From the NCBI GenBank assembly GCA_018857735.1, contig JABMCL010000303.1, positions 112,501 to 176,500 on the forward strand: 64,000 nt of DNA, given 5' to 3'. A program made the translations under genes and the position numbers. This document shows positions 1-14,736 of this stretch, in pieces. The notes under the pieces were generated by a model. The model saw only the letters and a list, made by a program, of their open reading frames with translations, ran no database searches and was not told the origin of the DNA. Positions within the stretch are counted from its first letter, which is position 1. Every line of letters starts with the position of its first letter. The stretch comes from Alviniconcha marisindica. Its lineage: Eukaryota > Mollusca > Gastropoda > Provannidae.

Positions 1-94
1 ACCAGTATATTACAAGATTAGCGAGTTTTATGCGACTGAGAGAGCCAGCGAGAGAGAGAGAGAACTCGAACTCCAAAACTTTAATACTCAAGGA

Positions 95-379
<285 letters not shown>

Positions 380-1086
380 GACAGTGAGAGAGACAGACAG
401 AGACAGAGAGACAGACGGACAGAGACAGGGACTACAGGGGCAGAGACAGACAGAGACAGAGACTGACAGAGACAGAGGACAGAAGTATGGACTGACTGAC
501 ACTGATGAATAAATAGCTCAGTCTTTGCAGATTCACCAACAAGACTGCTTCAGCATTGACTGATTTGACTGCAAGCAGAAAGCCGCACCAACCATGCAAC
601 ACCAACCACCAACATCACTGCAACCACCAACAAACATTATATATATTGTGCAGTCTTTAATAATTGTTTAATAATTGTCAAGTAACTTGCCGTAAAACCG
701 AAATACGTCATGCCGCTTCTTTTGATGTGTGTATTTTAGTTTCTGCCTGTCTCAGTGTCTGTCTGTCTCTCAGTGTTTCTGTCAGTCTCTGTCTCTCGCG
801 GTCTCTGTCTCTCAGTCTTGGGTGTGGGGTGTCAGTGGTGGGGGGCAGTGACTCTGAGAACAACAGAAAGATAATGAGGTTTGATTCTTAGTCAAGCACA
901 GCTGTGGGCAGTGTCAGGTTGTCCTGCACGCTGCCGTTGTCACGGTGTCCACAATCAACAGTAATTGTAGCAGCCCTGCTCACTACAAGGGCCCCTGGTT
1001 GAATCAGTGTCAGCTATATCTGTAGTGCGTTTCAGTTTGGCATTGCGTTTTTTGGCTCTGTTCAGTTTTATTTTGTCGTTAGTTAA

Positions 1087-1300
1087 TCAATGTTGCCCCC
1101 CCCCCCCCCTTTTTTTTTAAAATATTTATTTATTTTTAAATATTTTATTTTTAAACTGTTGTTAAACTGACGAGTGGACACTAACGAGTGACACACCGGC
1201 GGCACGCGCACACACACTGAAACACACCACACACACTGACACGACACGACACGCACACAGACAGACAGACAGTGAGACAGACAGACAGACAGACAGACAG

Positions 1301-1368
<68 letters not shown>

Positions 1369-1404
1369 CACACACATACACACACACACACTGACACTAA
1401 CACA

Positions 1405-1480
<76 letters not shown>
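1087..1480. repeat. Poly-C, (CA)n, (GACA)n and (CT)n compound microsatellite
   Basis: A C run at about 1,087-1,108 is followed by AT-rich sequence, a GACA block (1,259-1,300) and long CA runs (about 1,302-1,366 and 1,426-1,475) split by a CT run near 1,406-1,424. Cys-Val repeat frames on the minus strand are artefacts. Confidence 0.96.
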
Positions 1481-1481
<1 letters not shown>

Positions 1482-2226
1482 ACACACGTACGCACGATGA
1501 CACACTGACACGAGACGGCTAAGCCGCAACAACAAAAACGAGAAACTAAACAAAACAAAACAAAAAACAACCAATAACAAACAAACAAACAACCGGCAAC
1601 GAGAAAGTCAACAAGATTGATACTCGTGTGAATGGAAAAATAACGTGACTGAGAGGGGGAAAAGAAAGGGGAAAAAAGTAAGACGCAAACAAACACTCAA
1701 ACAAAACAAGGCAACACTGAAAAACAACGTTCACGGTAAGAACTGGAACACACAGAAACGACCAACAAGAAGACAAAGAAACAAAAAGAAGCCCTTGAAC
1801 AACCAGGCAGACAAATAATAGGCAGCTTTGTGTGTAAATGAGGGGGGAGGGGGGGGGGTTGAGGGGGGGGGGGGGGGAAGGAAAAAGGAAAAGGAAAAAA
1901 AAGGGCGAAGAAACCCTAAGGGGGTGTGGTAACGGTCACGTGGTACGCGAACTGCGTCAGTCTGAGCATGCGTTGAACACGGGGCAGTGCGCATGAATAC
2001 GTCTTTCACACGGATAACTCTCCAACTATATACAGCCAAGCCCTTCCACAGGCGAGGGAAATAAACATTTGTTTTGCTGTTTTATCGTCTTTATACCCAG
2101 TGGAATTATCATCGTAACCAGAGTCATCATCTTGATCAATATAAGTAATTTCAGCGATTTCACGATCATAATTATTTTATAGTTTTACGGGCAGTAGTTT
2201 GTTCCGACAACTGACTGACTCAAACT
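1481..2226. other. No gene seen; low complexity
   Basis: A- and C-rich low-complexity sequence, with a G-rich run at about 1,840-1,877. I see no exon with flanking splice signals and no recognisable protein in either strand. Confidence 0.5.
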
Positions 2227-2230
2227 GGCC

Positions 2231-2693
2231 GCCACGCCGGTCACCAGTCAGTCTCAGTGTGACGACTCCACTGAGTGACGCGCTAATAACACGGCATCAC
2301 TGAGTACTTGACATGGCGCCTGTAAAAGCAGCATAATAAAGATTTAAAAAATAAAAGAGGGAGAGGGTACTGTTATCTCCATAGTTCAGGAGCTGTGTGA
2401 GAGTCGAGGTGGCCGTCCTGGGCTGTCCGTCCTAAAGAGCCTTCTGGTTTCCGTGGACGTAAGGCTATATTGAACCATACCTCGGCATTGGTCTCAGCTT
2501 GTCCCTAATATGTCAACTGACATCTGAGGACATTACGCAACACTTCATCTGTTATCTTAAAGTCTTCATATTTATCACGAACGTGGCTCATGCACACGAC
2601 CTTCACCCGATGTTGCCAAAGAACATGATGTACTGAACTTAGTTGTCACGAAGGAAAACATCACCTGAGGCGGCCCGCCACGCCGGTCACCAG
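2231..2693. repeat. Segment bounded by a 17 bp direct repeat, containing dispersed repeat R1
   Basis: The 17-mer GCCACGCCGGTCACCAG occurs at 2,231-2,247 and again at 2,677-2,693. Between them lies 2,380-2,545, which is about 85-90% identical by eye to 55,051-55,217 (same strand) and partly to 29,886-29,976 (opposite strand). I call this dispersed family R1. The flanking 17-mers could be a long target duplication or the ends of a larger repeat. Confidence 0.75.
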
Positions 2694-2989
2694 ATGGCTG
2701 ATCGTTCTGGCACCTAAAAACTCACAGTGATCTCTCCGTCTCCGGTTATGTCGGGTGACCTGACGAGGCTTGGCCGCAAACAACCACTAACTACAGTTTG
2801 TATATATGTTATTTCATCAGCATTAAAAGACAGTATACGTTTGCGTGACGGAGTCAATGAGAACCGATATACTATGTGTAAACTGATGCCAAACACTGAA
2901 CCGGGAACATACGTGCGATAGGCCTATTACGTATACATGTACCAAACACTGAGTCGGGTCATCTTTCTCCTCATCTAGTTTTGTATAGT

Positions 2990-3420
2990 GTCCAACTTCA
3001 ACAGTGACACCAAGTCAGTGCATGCTGGGTTATTTTGGTGTTTCCACAATCCACCTAACTCTGACGTGGCATGCAGGATCTTTAACGTGCGTAGGTGTTC
3101 TTTTCAGTTTTGCACGCATATACACACGGGGGACCTCGGGGGAATCGGTTTCATGATAGTCTCATCCGAAGGACTTTCAGTCGTTGAGTCTCAGTGCACA
3201 GAATTTTAGTGACGGCTCCGGAGCCGGAAATCTCCGGGCGGGCGCAAAAGCCTATCACACAACGGTTACCCATCCTATTTGGTGTTTCGGCATTCGAGAG
3301 CGAATGCTCTTACTCAGTGCCACCGACTCTCCCTTCCGGTCCACCCATGGGTTTTTCACACTAGGCCCCTTACTAATACAGATACACGTTGAGTGCCTGT
3401 GGCCGTTCCTCTATCAATGA
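2990..3420. repeat. Probable dispersed repeat, single copy in this window
   Basis: The stretch around 3,020-3,150, with its 'catgctgggttattttggtg' and 'ggatctttaacgtgcgtagg' blocks, resembles a repeat I associate with mollusc genomes. There is no second copy in this window, so the call rests on memory. No coding content recognised. Confidence 0.35.
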
Positions 3421-3736
3421 ACTACGCAGTGCTGTTTTTTACCCTGAAAGCTTTCCGAGCAGTGCACACAACCGCAACACGCGCTGGAGGTAAAAATCCC
3501 AGTCAACCGCACACAGTCAGTCATTCGTTGCATGGCCGCCCACATAAAGTGCCCCAGAAACATTGATAGTCTCAGTCAGCCTTGTATGCTTGTTTACAGT
3601 GACCAAAAATAGTGATGACTGTCACATATGACCCTGCCTTGGCTTTTTGCGTTCTATCGTCGACTAATTTTAGGCCTTTTTTTCTTTTTCTTCTTCTTCT
3701 TTCTTTCTTTCTTTCTTTCTTAAAATAAATAATCTT

Positions 3737-4032
3737 TAGTTAGTTAGTAATTGGATTTTAACGTCTTGTCAACCGCACTGGGTCACCTCAGGACAGTCAA
3801 ACTCCGTCATAAGCAAAATGCACCCTTAAAAACTCTTCTCATTATATAAATGCTTTCTTAAGCCGATCCACAAAACCAATCCCCACACAAACATAAGACA
3901 TGCATTCACAAACATCAAACACACATTTTTGAAGAGTTAGTCGCTTCAGTATTATCCCTGTTAAAAAAAGCATAAGGCTAGGACATGCTGAATCATTGAC
4001 CATTCCGTCAAATTTATCAGTACCAGATTAAA
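3737..4032 (+). repeat. Dispersed repeat family R2, copy 1
   Basis: Shares a long, diverged block with 22,381-22,620 and 32,171-32,310, all on the same strand. Anchors are 'tttttgaagagttagtc', 'aaggctaggacatgctga' and 'ccagattaaagaaaa'. No coding content is visible. It is probably a non-autonomous retroposon, but the ends are not defined. Confidence 0.7.
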
Positions 4033-4086
4033 GAAAAATAGAAAAAAGAATGGGCAATTTATGTATGATTCAGGGTGGAGCCAGGG

Positions 4087-4089
<3 letters not shown>

Positions 4090-4166
<77 letters not shown>

Positions 4167-4213
4167 CATCAAAACCTGACCCCCAACAACAACAACAACA
4201 ACAACAACAACAA
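4090..4213. repeat. (GA)n and (AAC)n microsatellites
   Basis: A GA run at about 4,090-4,160 is followed by an AAC run at about 4,188-4,213. The SLSLSL and polyQ frames across it are artefacts. Confidence 0.96.
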
Positions 4214-5002
4214 CCATGCATAGGACTGGAATTTGGAAATTCTCAAAGCATGTTACACAAACTTCCAACTAAATAAAAGAAATCAAGCTGCACACTTGTT
4301 ATGGAGTAATTAGTGTTTTAAAATGCCACCTGTCAGTATTTCAAGAGTTAAGAGTAACAATTAGTGGGTGTTTTGATCTTGTTCCTCAGACAAAATGAGC
4401 ACAGCTGAATTCTCAATCTGTACTTTAGTAGAGGTGACCTTGTTTTTTAGGGGTGCCTAGATGTTTTTCACATACACCAACCACTTACTACTAGGACCCA
4501 GTGTACTGAGCAGATGTGTGTAAAGTTAGGAACATATAATCATTAGTAGCACAGTAGTGGCACTGCGTGGTAGGTTTTGTTCTTCGACCAGTTCGTTAAG
4601 TCACAGATAACATAAGACATGGGAATTTATTTTATTTTCACCAAGTAAGCAACTAATGTACCTTGGTTTTGGTTCAGTCATTCACCATCACTATCACAAC
4701 CATATAACAACACCGAATACAACTCTATTACCCAAAATGAGCCATAGTGCTGAATGCAACTATTTAACATTAAGCCATGAGCCATCAACATGAGCTGATT
4801 AGACAAATGAAGTACACCCCTAAACATGACAGAAAATATAAGTGCTCAGCCCACAAACTTGAATAAACAGGTTACAATTGCTTAATTAATTTTTATTTTT
4901 ATTTTTTTAAACAAAACTGAGCTGTATAAAATGTTCCTGCGATGATATGTTTGTGAATTGGTGGGTGAGTGTGGAGAGATACAGATAATTATAGAGTATG
5001 TG

Positions 5003-5005
<3 letters not shown>

Positions 5006-5069
<64 letters not shown>

Positions 5070-5350
5070 CAGACAGAGAGAGCTGTTCTCAAAATGGCAT
5101 ATGGAGCATGGTGAGTGTGGTTATTATATGGTGGCTGTCGGTCTCAGTTCATTACCTTGTGTTCAGTTGTACTGGATGTTTGAGTGGATAGGGGGCCCCA
5201 GGAACACATCAGTAATTAAGTGTGGGTACATGCATGCATGCGTGTGTGTGTGTGTGCGTGCATGCATGTTTGTGTGTGTGTGCATGTAGGGATGTGTGTC
5301 TGTGTGTACTTGTGCTGGTGTCAGTATATGTCAGCGTGTGTGTGCATTCA
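5006..5350. repeat. (GT)n microsatellites
   Basis: A clean GT run at about 5,006-5,069 and a degenerate GT/GCAT-rich block at about 5,225-5,350. Confidence 0.95.
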
Positions 5351-7095
5351 CATGTGCATATGTTGGTCTTGCAATTTAAGCGGTATATATTTTCTATTGA
5401 CTGACATTATTGTGGCTGCTAGTAATAGATATCCACATGCTTATTATTTTTGTTCTGCAATTATTGTTTCAAACTTCTTTTGTGGATATCCTTCTAAAGT
5501 TCTATAGCTGTTTGATAGATTAAATACATATCTTCACCACAGTCTCTTTCTCTATCTCTTGTTATAACTCATCTTGTTGTCTCAATTCTCAGTCTCTCTT
5601 TTTACATGTGCGAGTGTGGGTGTGTTGCAGTAAGTCCATTTCAATCTCCATGCCCAATTGTTCAGTGCTGCATTAACTGATTTATTATTCCATTAAAAAA
5701 AAATATATGTCTGTGGTATTTCATTATCTTAAAAAAGAAGAAAGAAATATATTGCATGGATATACAGACTATTTACTCGAGAATGATTTCTGCTTCATCA
5801 TCATCTTCAAACGAAAAACAAACAAAAAACAGACACAAAAGATTTTGCAAGGCCTGTGCCCTCAGGTATTAAATTAAAGCGGTAAAACAACAAAAAACAA
5901 ACAAGCAAACAAAAAGTGACAAACAAAACAAAGAAACAGCAACCGAAAATACAACCCAGCCACCGCCACCGCCACTACATAAACCAACTGTGTAATTATA
6001 TTATTATTATGCACACTAAATACATGCAAACACACCTTGATTTGCGTTACCGATGACTCAGTGGTACTGTCCAATAGAGCGGAAGGGGAGTAACCAACTC
6101 TCGTTTCCCCGTCGAAAGGGAGAAAAATAACAGGTTAATGCGTAGTACTCACATTTTTTGTGTGCTTTTTGTTGTTGTTTCGATACCGTGTTTCCATTCT
6201 TTGGACGATCTTTTAATTATTTTCATTTTTATTATTGTTTCAAACTTATGTAGCTTTTCCTGCGAGCCTGTAACCAATGTACTTCCGGTTGTCTCCGCTT
6301 GTAACCACATGTGCGTAAGGTGTTTATTTGATATAATATTCTGCTTTCATACTTTCTCAGTTTCTGTTTATGTACCAGCATAATTAAACAGTTATGGAGA
6401 ACGCCAAAATTACTCAACTTTGTGGTCCGCGCCAAGAAAATGGGAAGATCCGACATACCTGTGTTGTTTTTTTGCAACGTAACAGAGTGAAAGTACCAGT
6501 GCTCAGCAGTACGAATCTGCTAATAATACTATAGACTGTAGTGTGATTATAACGCATGATTTTGATGAAGGTGAAATGTTAAATGGGAATCTTGATCCGG
6601 CTGTATTGAGTAGACCATGTCAGTTTTGATGATGTTCAAGGGCACTGTGCCAAATCCTCTCATAGAGTCATAACAAGGGACATGGTTCAGTGGTGTGCAA
6701 TAGTACTACTACTACTACTACTAGCTAACATAGTACATTAGTAGTGCTGTAAAAGTGTAATGTAGTACTTCACTTAGTTTATAATGATTTTTCAGTATAA
6801 TGATGTGTGTGTTTGTCACATAAAATGTTGTTTATGTTTGATCTGATACAGTCCCACTGGAACAGTCACAGCGCTGAGTCCACAAAGCTACATTGTCATT
6901 GAATAGTAAAAATTAGTTAGTAAGTAATTGGCTACATTGAAAAAATTAACAGATTGATTGCTAAAAATAGTAATAACTAAGATTTAGGCTTAGGCAAGAT
7001 GATCATCATTATTATATATATAATAACTGACCATGAGTAAGTTCCATTATTGTTAACTTTAAATAATTAATGACTGCTTAAACCTGTTTTCAAGA
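5351..7095. other. No coding gene seen; upstream region of NOP53
   Basis: AT-rich sequence without a recognisable exon. It should hold the NOP53 promoter and any 5'UTR exon. The most promoter-like parts are 6,045-6,125 (a TGACTCA, a CCAAT and a GCGGAAGG) and 6,270-6,300 (a second CCAAT next to ACTTCCGG, an ETS-type site). I could not place the transcription start. Confidence 0.4.
6045..6300 (+). promoter_or_regulatory. Candidate NOP53 promoter region
   Basis: Clustered motifs common in housekeeping promoters: TGACTCA near 6,054, CCAAT near 6,071, GCGGAAGG near 6,080, and CCAATGTACTTCCGG near 6,271-6,285. It lies about 0.8-1.1 kb upstream of the NOP53 start codon, which would need a non-coding first exon; the acceptor 'ctgttttcaag' just before 7,095 fits that. 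Inference only. Confidence 0.3.
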
Positions 7096-7136
7096 GAGTC
7101 AAAGGAGGCACAAGGTTCTGCTGAGAGAGAACAAAA

Positions 7137-7807
7137 ATGGAAGGACCAAAGTTTTCAAAACGACGAAAACTTGGAAGAAACAAAAAGAAGTCCTGGAGAG
7201 GAATTGATATAACAGCAACAGAAGAGTTTCTTGAAGATCAGCGGTTTCAAGCTGAGAACTACGTGAGTAAACTTTGCATATCATTTGGATCAAATAAGTG
7301 ACACTTCACAGCCCTATTTGTTTTAGTGAGTTCATGATGTCTGCAGAAGAATAGCTTCATAGACCTGTCTGATGTCTGGTTCACACATGAATGCCCCCCC
7401 CAGCCCCACCCCCCTATCTCCCCACCCTGATATAAAAAAAAACAACTAAAAATCAACAGAAATAAATGGACATATTGTGAAATATACACTTATGTTCTCT
7501 GAACTGATAAGCACTGCCACTGAGCACTGACGAGACAAGGCAAGGTTTACTGCTTCCAGCAAGTTACATACAGACATTGCTGTTTGTCTGCAGTGGCCTT
7601 GTGGCAGAGAAAAGCAATGATCAGCTGTTCGCTGTGGAAAGAGGGGGTGAGGAGGAGCCAACGAAAGGTACAGGTTAGTTCTTTACATTTTAGATTTGTT
7701 TTAAAACAAGTAACTAATGATAACTAATAGTAATCATAATTAAAGTATTTCTGACTTGTCTGGCACTAGTGGAACTGGAACTGGAAGGGCCATTTTAAGC
7801 ATATACA

Positions 7808-7857
<50 letters not shown>

Positions 7858-7861
7858 GCGC

Positions 7862-7905
<44 letters not shown>

Positions 7906-8272
7906 GAAAAAACAAAGGGCTGTTTGGATGGAAAATATACCTGAGGAAAATCAATCTGAGTGTTGCACTGTGGTGGTGGTGACTCACTCAGTCACTGACT
8001 TATGGGACCTATAGCAGTACCGGAAGCAGATGGATGCCCAGTTTGCAGAAAATGACATGGACAACAAAAAACAGCAAAAATGTTGTTTCTTTTCTTTTCC
8101 AGCCCCCAGCAAAAGGAAACCAAACACAGAGCCGAGGTGTTATTCTATTCTGAGAAATGGGTCCAGAATTGAGTGCCCTAGAAAGTAAGTGCTCATATTT
8201 TGATATCTGTTGTAAATTTAAACTGGGATTGATCAGAAAGAGTGACAGTTTACACACACGCACACATACACG

Positions 8273-8313
<41 letters not shown>

Positions 8314-11300
8314 CACCACCATACCCACATCCACACCCATGCACACACACCACACCACCACCACCTACACACATACACACACACGTCACGCACGCACGCG
8401 CGCGCACGCACACACACAAAAACCCAACCACAACAATAAGAGCGAAAAAGAAAGAAATAATACCCAGCTTTGTAAGTAAGTGCTTATAATTATTTTGACA
8501 TCTATTGTAAATTTTGACTGGCATTGATCCGAGAGAGTAGCAGCAAAACAACAACAACAACAACAACAACAACAGTTGAAAAGAAAAAAAGAAAGCACAG
8601 CTTGTCTGAAAGAACAGGACGATATGATAATGTAGAATGATTTCTGTTCCTACTCACACTGTCACAGCCTGACTAACAAATGTGTTGGTTATAATAAGCC
8701 AAAATTATCATAGGTTTTGTCTTTACACCATTGCAGGCAATTAGTGAAGTTTTCACTCTGCAAAAAGTAGTTTGTTAAAATTGTAAAGAAATTATCATTT
8801 GCTGCAAATCGAGGTTTAGGGAGGTGTGTGGATGGGAAGGACATTAAGAACTGAATGCTGTATGGTCGACAGTATGGATATATATCATATTTAAATTGGA
8901 AAGATTTGCCATCACTTTTTATTTCTAATGATGAGCTTGGCCGCAGAACACATTTGTCTTTTCTTCCCTTTTCCGTGGGAAACAATGACACAGCATTATC
9001 TTTATTTGATGTATTTACATTTTAAGAACACACCGTGACCAGTCAGTTATAGCAGTTTTAGGTTGATAGTATCTGTTCATATTTATGCTCATACAACTAC
9101 AAGTCAAAGCAAAACAAAGACTGTCACTGTAGATAGTCTTGTTCACCTCTGCAACTGACCTGTTAGCGTATGCGTGTGTGTGTGAGTGTATGTTTTGAGA
9201 GAGATTGTGTGTGTGTATGAGTGTGTGTGAGAGAGAGAGAGAGTGTGTGTGCGTGCGTGCATGTTTGTATGTGAGTGTGTTTGTGTGTGCTTTCCTCTCA
9301 TCTCCTCTCTCCCACATTTCCAGGGAGTATCCAACAGGTGCCAACTTTGAGTCCAAAGTTGTGCACAGAGAAACACGTTCACTTCTGGCAGCCAAGAGAA
9401 ACGCCACACCAGCTAAAGCTGCTGCAACACATTCAACAGAAAGTGTAAAAGACTTATGGGGAGGTAAGTGCTAGTTCAAGGGAACTGACCTTTAACCTTT
9501 GGTTGCGCAAAGTCGGGTCTGATGGCTTTTATTTTTTATGCTCCTCTGTTACAACGTTGAGGTGTGTTCAGGGCCAGGTAAAGTTTTGTGTTGATTTTTT
9601 TCAGCTGGAATGCATGTATTCCAGGACCTGCCAGTCAGTTTTTTTTTTTTTTTTTTTTCTGTGTTCATTCAGCTTTATTTGTTGCAGTCCACTTAATGAG
9701 AAATGTGAAGTGTCACTGATAGTGAATCAGACTTTTTGCTTGTGGTTTGACGAATTTCTTTTTTTGAAATGACCTTTGTGATTGAGGTTGGCTAGCCTTA
9801 AATTTCAGGTAATTAACAAAGTCATTCCCATTGACTTCCTTGGTTCCCGAATGGCTAAATTGGGAAATTCCTATTTTTTGAGTAGCGACATTCATTTCTG
9901 TTTGACACATGTATGCGTAATCATGGGGAAATGGCACCATTATCCCTGCTTCATTTATATGTTCCTGTGTTTGGTGATGCACTTGATACACTTGATAATT
10001 TTAACTGTTAACTTTTATGCCTATTTTGGGGAGGCCTTTGGCTTTGACTGTGTTGCAACACACTGACACCAGCAAGAACACCAAGGCTGCATTCAAATGT
10101 AGTTATGCACTGCATAGTTATGTGGGGACTATCTTCAGCAGAGCTCATGTTAACCTGTGTTCTACTACTGGTTAAGATGAGGATACAGGGGTGATGGAGC
10201 GGGGGGATTGGCCAGTCCAGATATATGTGTATGTATTTCTAATTGCATGGGTCTTATTTCAGAAGAGGAGAAAGAAACCGATATAGATGATTTCTTCAGC
10301 GAAGTCACCAGACGGAAACAAGTCAAGGTAATACATGAAGTGAATTCAGGCTAACTTAATGACATATTGTGTGTCCAAAAAAATATATATAAAAAGATTA
10401 GAGAAAAGAAGAGCCACACACATAGCTACATCGAAAATTGGTAGTCATATAAGTGATATAATTCAGGTCTTTATTGTTAGAACTGAGGCCTTTCAGGGTT
10501 TTATCAAATGTATTGTTAGAACTGAGGCCTTTCAGGGTTTTATCAAATGTACTGTTAGAACTGAGACCTTTCAGGGTTTTATCAAATGTATCTTGAAAGA
10601 ACAAGTAAAAAAATGTTTATGCTCAATTAACCAGGACGCTTATAGCAGGGCGGATCAAAAGAACAAACAAGACCAGTTTCTTTATACTTGTGTGTCAGCC
10701 ACTGTCTAGGCATGCTGTTGATGAAACTGTTTGAGTAAAGTTGTGTAATGCAGGTGGATGAAGCTAAATCTGTTACATAATTAAAATTGTGACTGAAATA
10801 AAATAAGTCAATGACGGAAAAACAAAGCAATAGAAAATGAAAAATGTATCACAGTGATAAGATGTTAGCATATTCCTCATGTGTGTGTGTGTGGGGGGGG
10901 GGGGGGGGGGGGGGCAAGAGGGACATGTTTTCTGATGTGATATTAAGTTGTATTATGTATTATGGTACTTTAAATCTGTGAAACATTTTGCTTATAAATG
11001 AGACATAAAGATTAAGAGGGCATTTCCAAACAAAATCCTGCTTAGACAGATCAGGTTTTTAGGCTATTTCCTGGAGGGGTAGTGAGGGACGCAAAATGGT
11101 TGTGGTACGGTCATGTGCATGTGTGTTTCCTGTGTATTTGATGTGTGCTTATGTTTGTAGCCCCCGAAACACATCAAGAGAAACGTCAGCGTTCGCCCAG
11201 CAGTAGAAGTGCCCCACCCAGGCGCCTCCATCAATCCAGCTTACAGTGATCACCAGGTGGGTGTGCTACTTGTTTTGTCTTCAGTTCAACCAGTCAGTGT

Positions 11301-14300
11301 GTCACAATATCCTGCTAAAAAATCTGAAGAGAAGCTGCCTTTCTTTCGCACACAGTCAGCCATGTGACGTCATGCTACACGCAGCGCTTCAAAGCAAAAG
11401 TGTTGTCTGCTCCAGTTCCCGGTTTACTAGCAGTACAGTTAGTGAAACTGTGGATGATAACTGGGGCAGGATTAACATGGAAACATAGCGCACTTGTTCA
11501 CATCAGTAAAAAGGCATGTTCATCATTTAGAGCTCATGCACTCGTTGCAGAACCCTCAGTCCTTGAGAATGCTTAAAAGTCCTTGAGTTTTTCAAGCTGC
11601 TTTTCAAACCTTTGGTGGTCCTTGAAAATCAGTAGAATCAAGGTACAGGTCCTCAAAGGTCCTTACAAATTTAGGCTTTTGGACTATACTAGAGTGTCAT
11701 GACGCTAACCATTTCTAAAGTCAGTTTGGTTCTCCTTTAAGGAACGGCTCCTGTAATATTGTTCTTGCTTGTGTTTCAGGAGTTGCTGCTTCGGGCACAC
11801 ATGGTGGAGGTCCAGAAAGAGAAGGCGGAGCGCAAAGTGTTCAACGCGCTGGATGCCAAATTCCCCTGCCGGTCAGAAGCGCCCTCAGAAGTAGGTCAAC
11901 ATGTGTAACCCTGGATCTCTCTGTTTCATTGTTTGCTGCATTGTCTAGTGTTCTCCAGTGGTATGTTCATTTTGTTTGAAATCAAGTGCAGTGCATTGTG
12001 GGAATGCCGAGCGTGGCCGGAGTCTTGGTTCTGATTTCTGATTGGTCGATTTCAAAATCCAATGATGTCATGCTAGTCACTACTCCAAATAAGGAGATTT
12101 CCGTTGAAAATCAAGGGTCGGCAACGGCGGGAAATCTATTTATGGTCGGTCTTGGCGATTATGACGTGGAACTTGGAACAAAGAAGAGAGGTCGACCTCT
12201 CCAACGATACCAAACTTGACCTACTTTTCACTTGACTTCAGGCCGTCGTCAAGGGTCAAACAATGTGCTTTTTTCCCAAAATAAATTCAAAACAATGCGA
12301 CAAACTTTGATAAGCACTCTTTATTGGCACATTTGAAGGCATTAAAAACAATTTTCATGCAAATCATGGCTGAAAATGTGTTTAATAGGTGTCAAAGAGT
12401 ACGTATGTGTTGAAAAAAAAAAAAATGACAAAAAACCTTTGGGTCAAATTTGCACTACCGTATCCGGCCTTAAATCCACACAAAAAAGCACTCAACAGCT
12501 GCCACGCATACATGTATAACAAGTGACCCAACACATTCGCAAGGAGAAGAGAGGCCTGAAAATATTGTTTCTTTTGTTGTCGTTGGCTTGTCACTTGTGT
12601 ATACATCCCTTGAGTGAGTGAGTGTTTGTTTTGCTGCCAGGCGACGTGGATCGAAGAAATGTCTGGGGGACTGTTTGACAACGAGCAGCACTCTAGAAAA
12701 GACGAGAAAGATGAAGCGGACAACAAGCACATCTCCATCAACCCTCCTGTCACCAGGGAAAAGAAGAAGACGCGGAAGGAGAGGCGGAAGGAGAAGGCGG
12801 CAGAGGCACTGGTTTGTGGAGCGACCGTTTCTTTGTCTTGAGGAATAGGACCAGTACCTGCTGGCTCAGTGGGTGCATTTCACTCTAACCTGAAGTGCTT
12901 AGAGCTTGTAATGTATTCTTTTGAAAACGTTTTGTTTCCTTAAGTTTAGATCTAACGCAGTTTTTAGGGGGTAATGACTGTCCGTATTAGTTAACTATGT
13001 GGCTGTGACATTTTGTTTACAAAGTTTAGACATGGTAGGATTTCGTTTTTAGGTTAATGAATGTCCATGTTAGTTTAAAATGTGGTTGTGACATTTTATT
13101 CCCAAAGTTTAGACACAGTAGGATTTTGTTTTTAGGTTAATGAATGTCCATGTTAGTTTAAAATGTGGTTGTGACATTTTATTCCCAAAGTTTAGACACA
13201 GTAGGATTTTGTTTTTAGATAATGGGGAGACCTAAGAGAGCTACTGGCTGAACATGTGGCTGTGACATGCATTTTGATGAATGTCCAAATTATCAGGAAA
13301 TGTGTGTTTGACATGAACAGCATGCCCTGATTTAACAACACAAGCCCTTTCCAGGGCCATGAGGGCCAGCTAGGTTGGTTTTTTAAACTGGGTTTCCTTG
13401 GCGCAAGCAGACAGGAGCCATTCTCTCCCCGGATGCGACACCGATGTACTGCAGCTTCACTGACCAGAACCACTTACCTGGTTACCTCAGCTACTACTGT
13501 GTGAACTGTTAGTTGTCGGTTGTTGCACAGAGCCCCAGAAATGACAGTAATGGGTCAGAATACTGACCCAGGGTCGTTAAAGGAAAAAGAAGAAGAAACC
13601 TGCCCAGCGCACATCAGCCACATCAGATGATTAGGTGTAACATTCAGAATTAGGTTGACCTTTGGTCTCAGAATTTTGAAGTCAAGCTGTCAGGGACACT
13701 TATTTGACTTCCTGTGTATCATGCAATAGGTAAACAAACAAACAAACAAACAACAACAAAAGGAGACAAAAAAGGAGCATTACAGAAATGTATGCTGTCA
13801 AGTTTTCTATAAAAAAAAGCTTTCAGTTTAACTGGACTTTTTTTTGCATGTGTGTGTGTGTGGAAATAGTAGCCCTAGCCACTCAGACTGTATTGTATTT
13901 TCTTTCATTTTTTCCAGAAAAAGCAAATGCTGCTGAAGAAGAGTGAAAAAGAGAGAGAGAACAAGGTCTACAGGTGAGCTGGGAACACAACAGTGTGAAC
14001 AGTCCATGCATATTTTATATGGATGGGGATAATTGGTATTGTACACCCAGTTTACATTGTAGGGTATGCTAGTGCCAAAACATAGGATGGGTCAGGAGTC
14101 CACATTACAATGCCAGACGCAGCTCTAAAAACTCAGAGATGTCTCTGGATCTCCAAACTAAGATCAGTAGTTTTCAGTATGTTGTAGGCACAAAATGAAG
14201 GATAGCTGAATGAGTTGGATTGTGTGTGTGTGTGCATGCTTATGTGTGTATTGAATGAGTTGGATGTGTGTGTGTGCGCATGCTTATGTGTGTATTTTGA

Positions 14301-14654
14301 ACCCTCTGTTGATATCATACATTATTTCGTGATGTTGTTGCTGACTGTTCATCTTACTCCTGCAGCATTGCCAGGATCCGCTCAGAGCTGGCAAGGGAGA
14401 CCAGGGCCCGAAAGAAGAACGCCCAGCTGAAGGCCGAGAAAATGGAGGAGAAGAAGCTTGTTCCCAAGAAACTGGGGAAGACCAAATATCCTTTCCATCT
14501 TTGAATAACTCACAGACTGTTGGGCTGATGTGGTGTCTGACTGCAGGATACTGCTTTAATAATAATGATCATAATGGGCACTTAGAGCGCCTAATCCACA
14601 CAGGCCCTAAGTGCTTATACATTCTTAAAATGTACAGGTTTTGAAGATTTCAGT

Positions 14655-14736
<82 letters not shown>

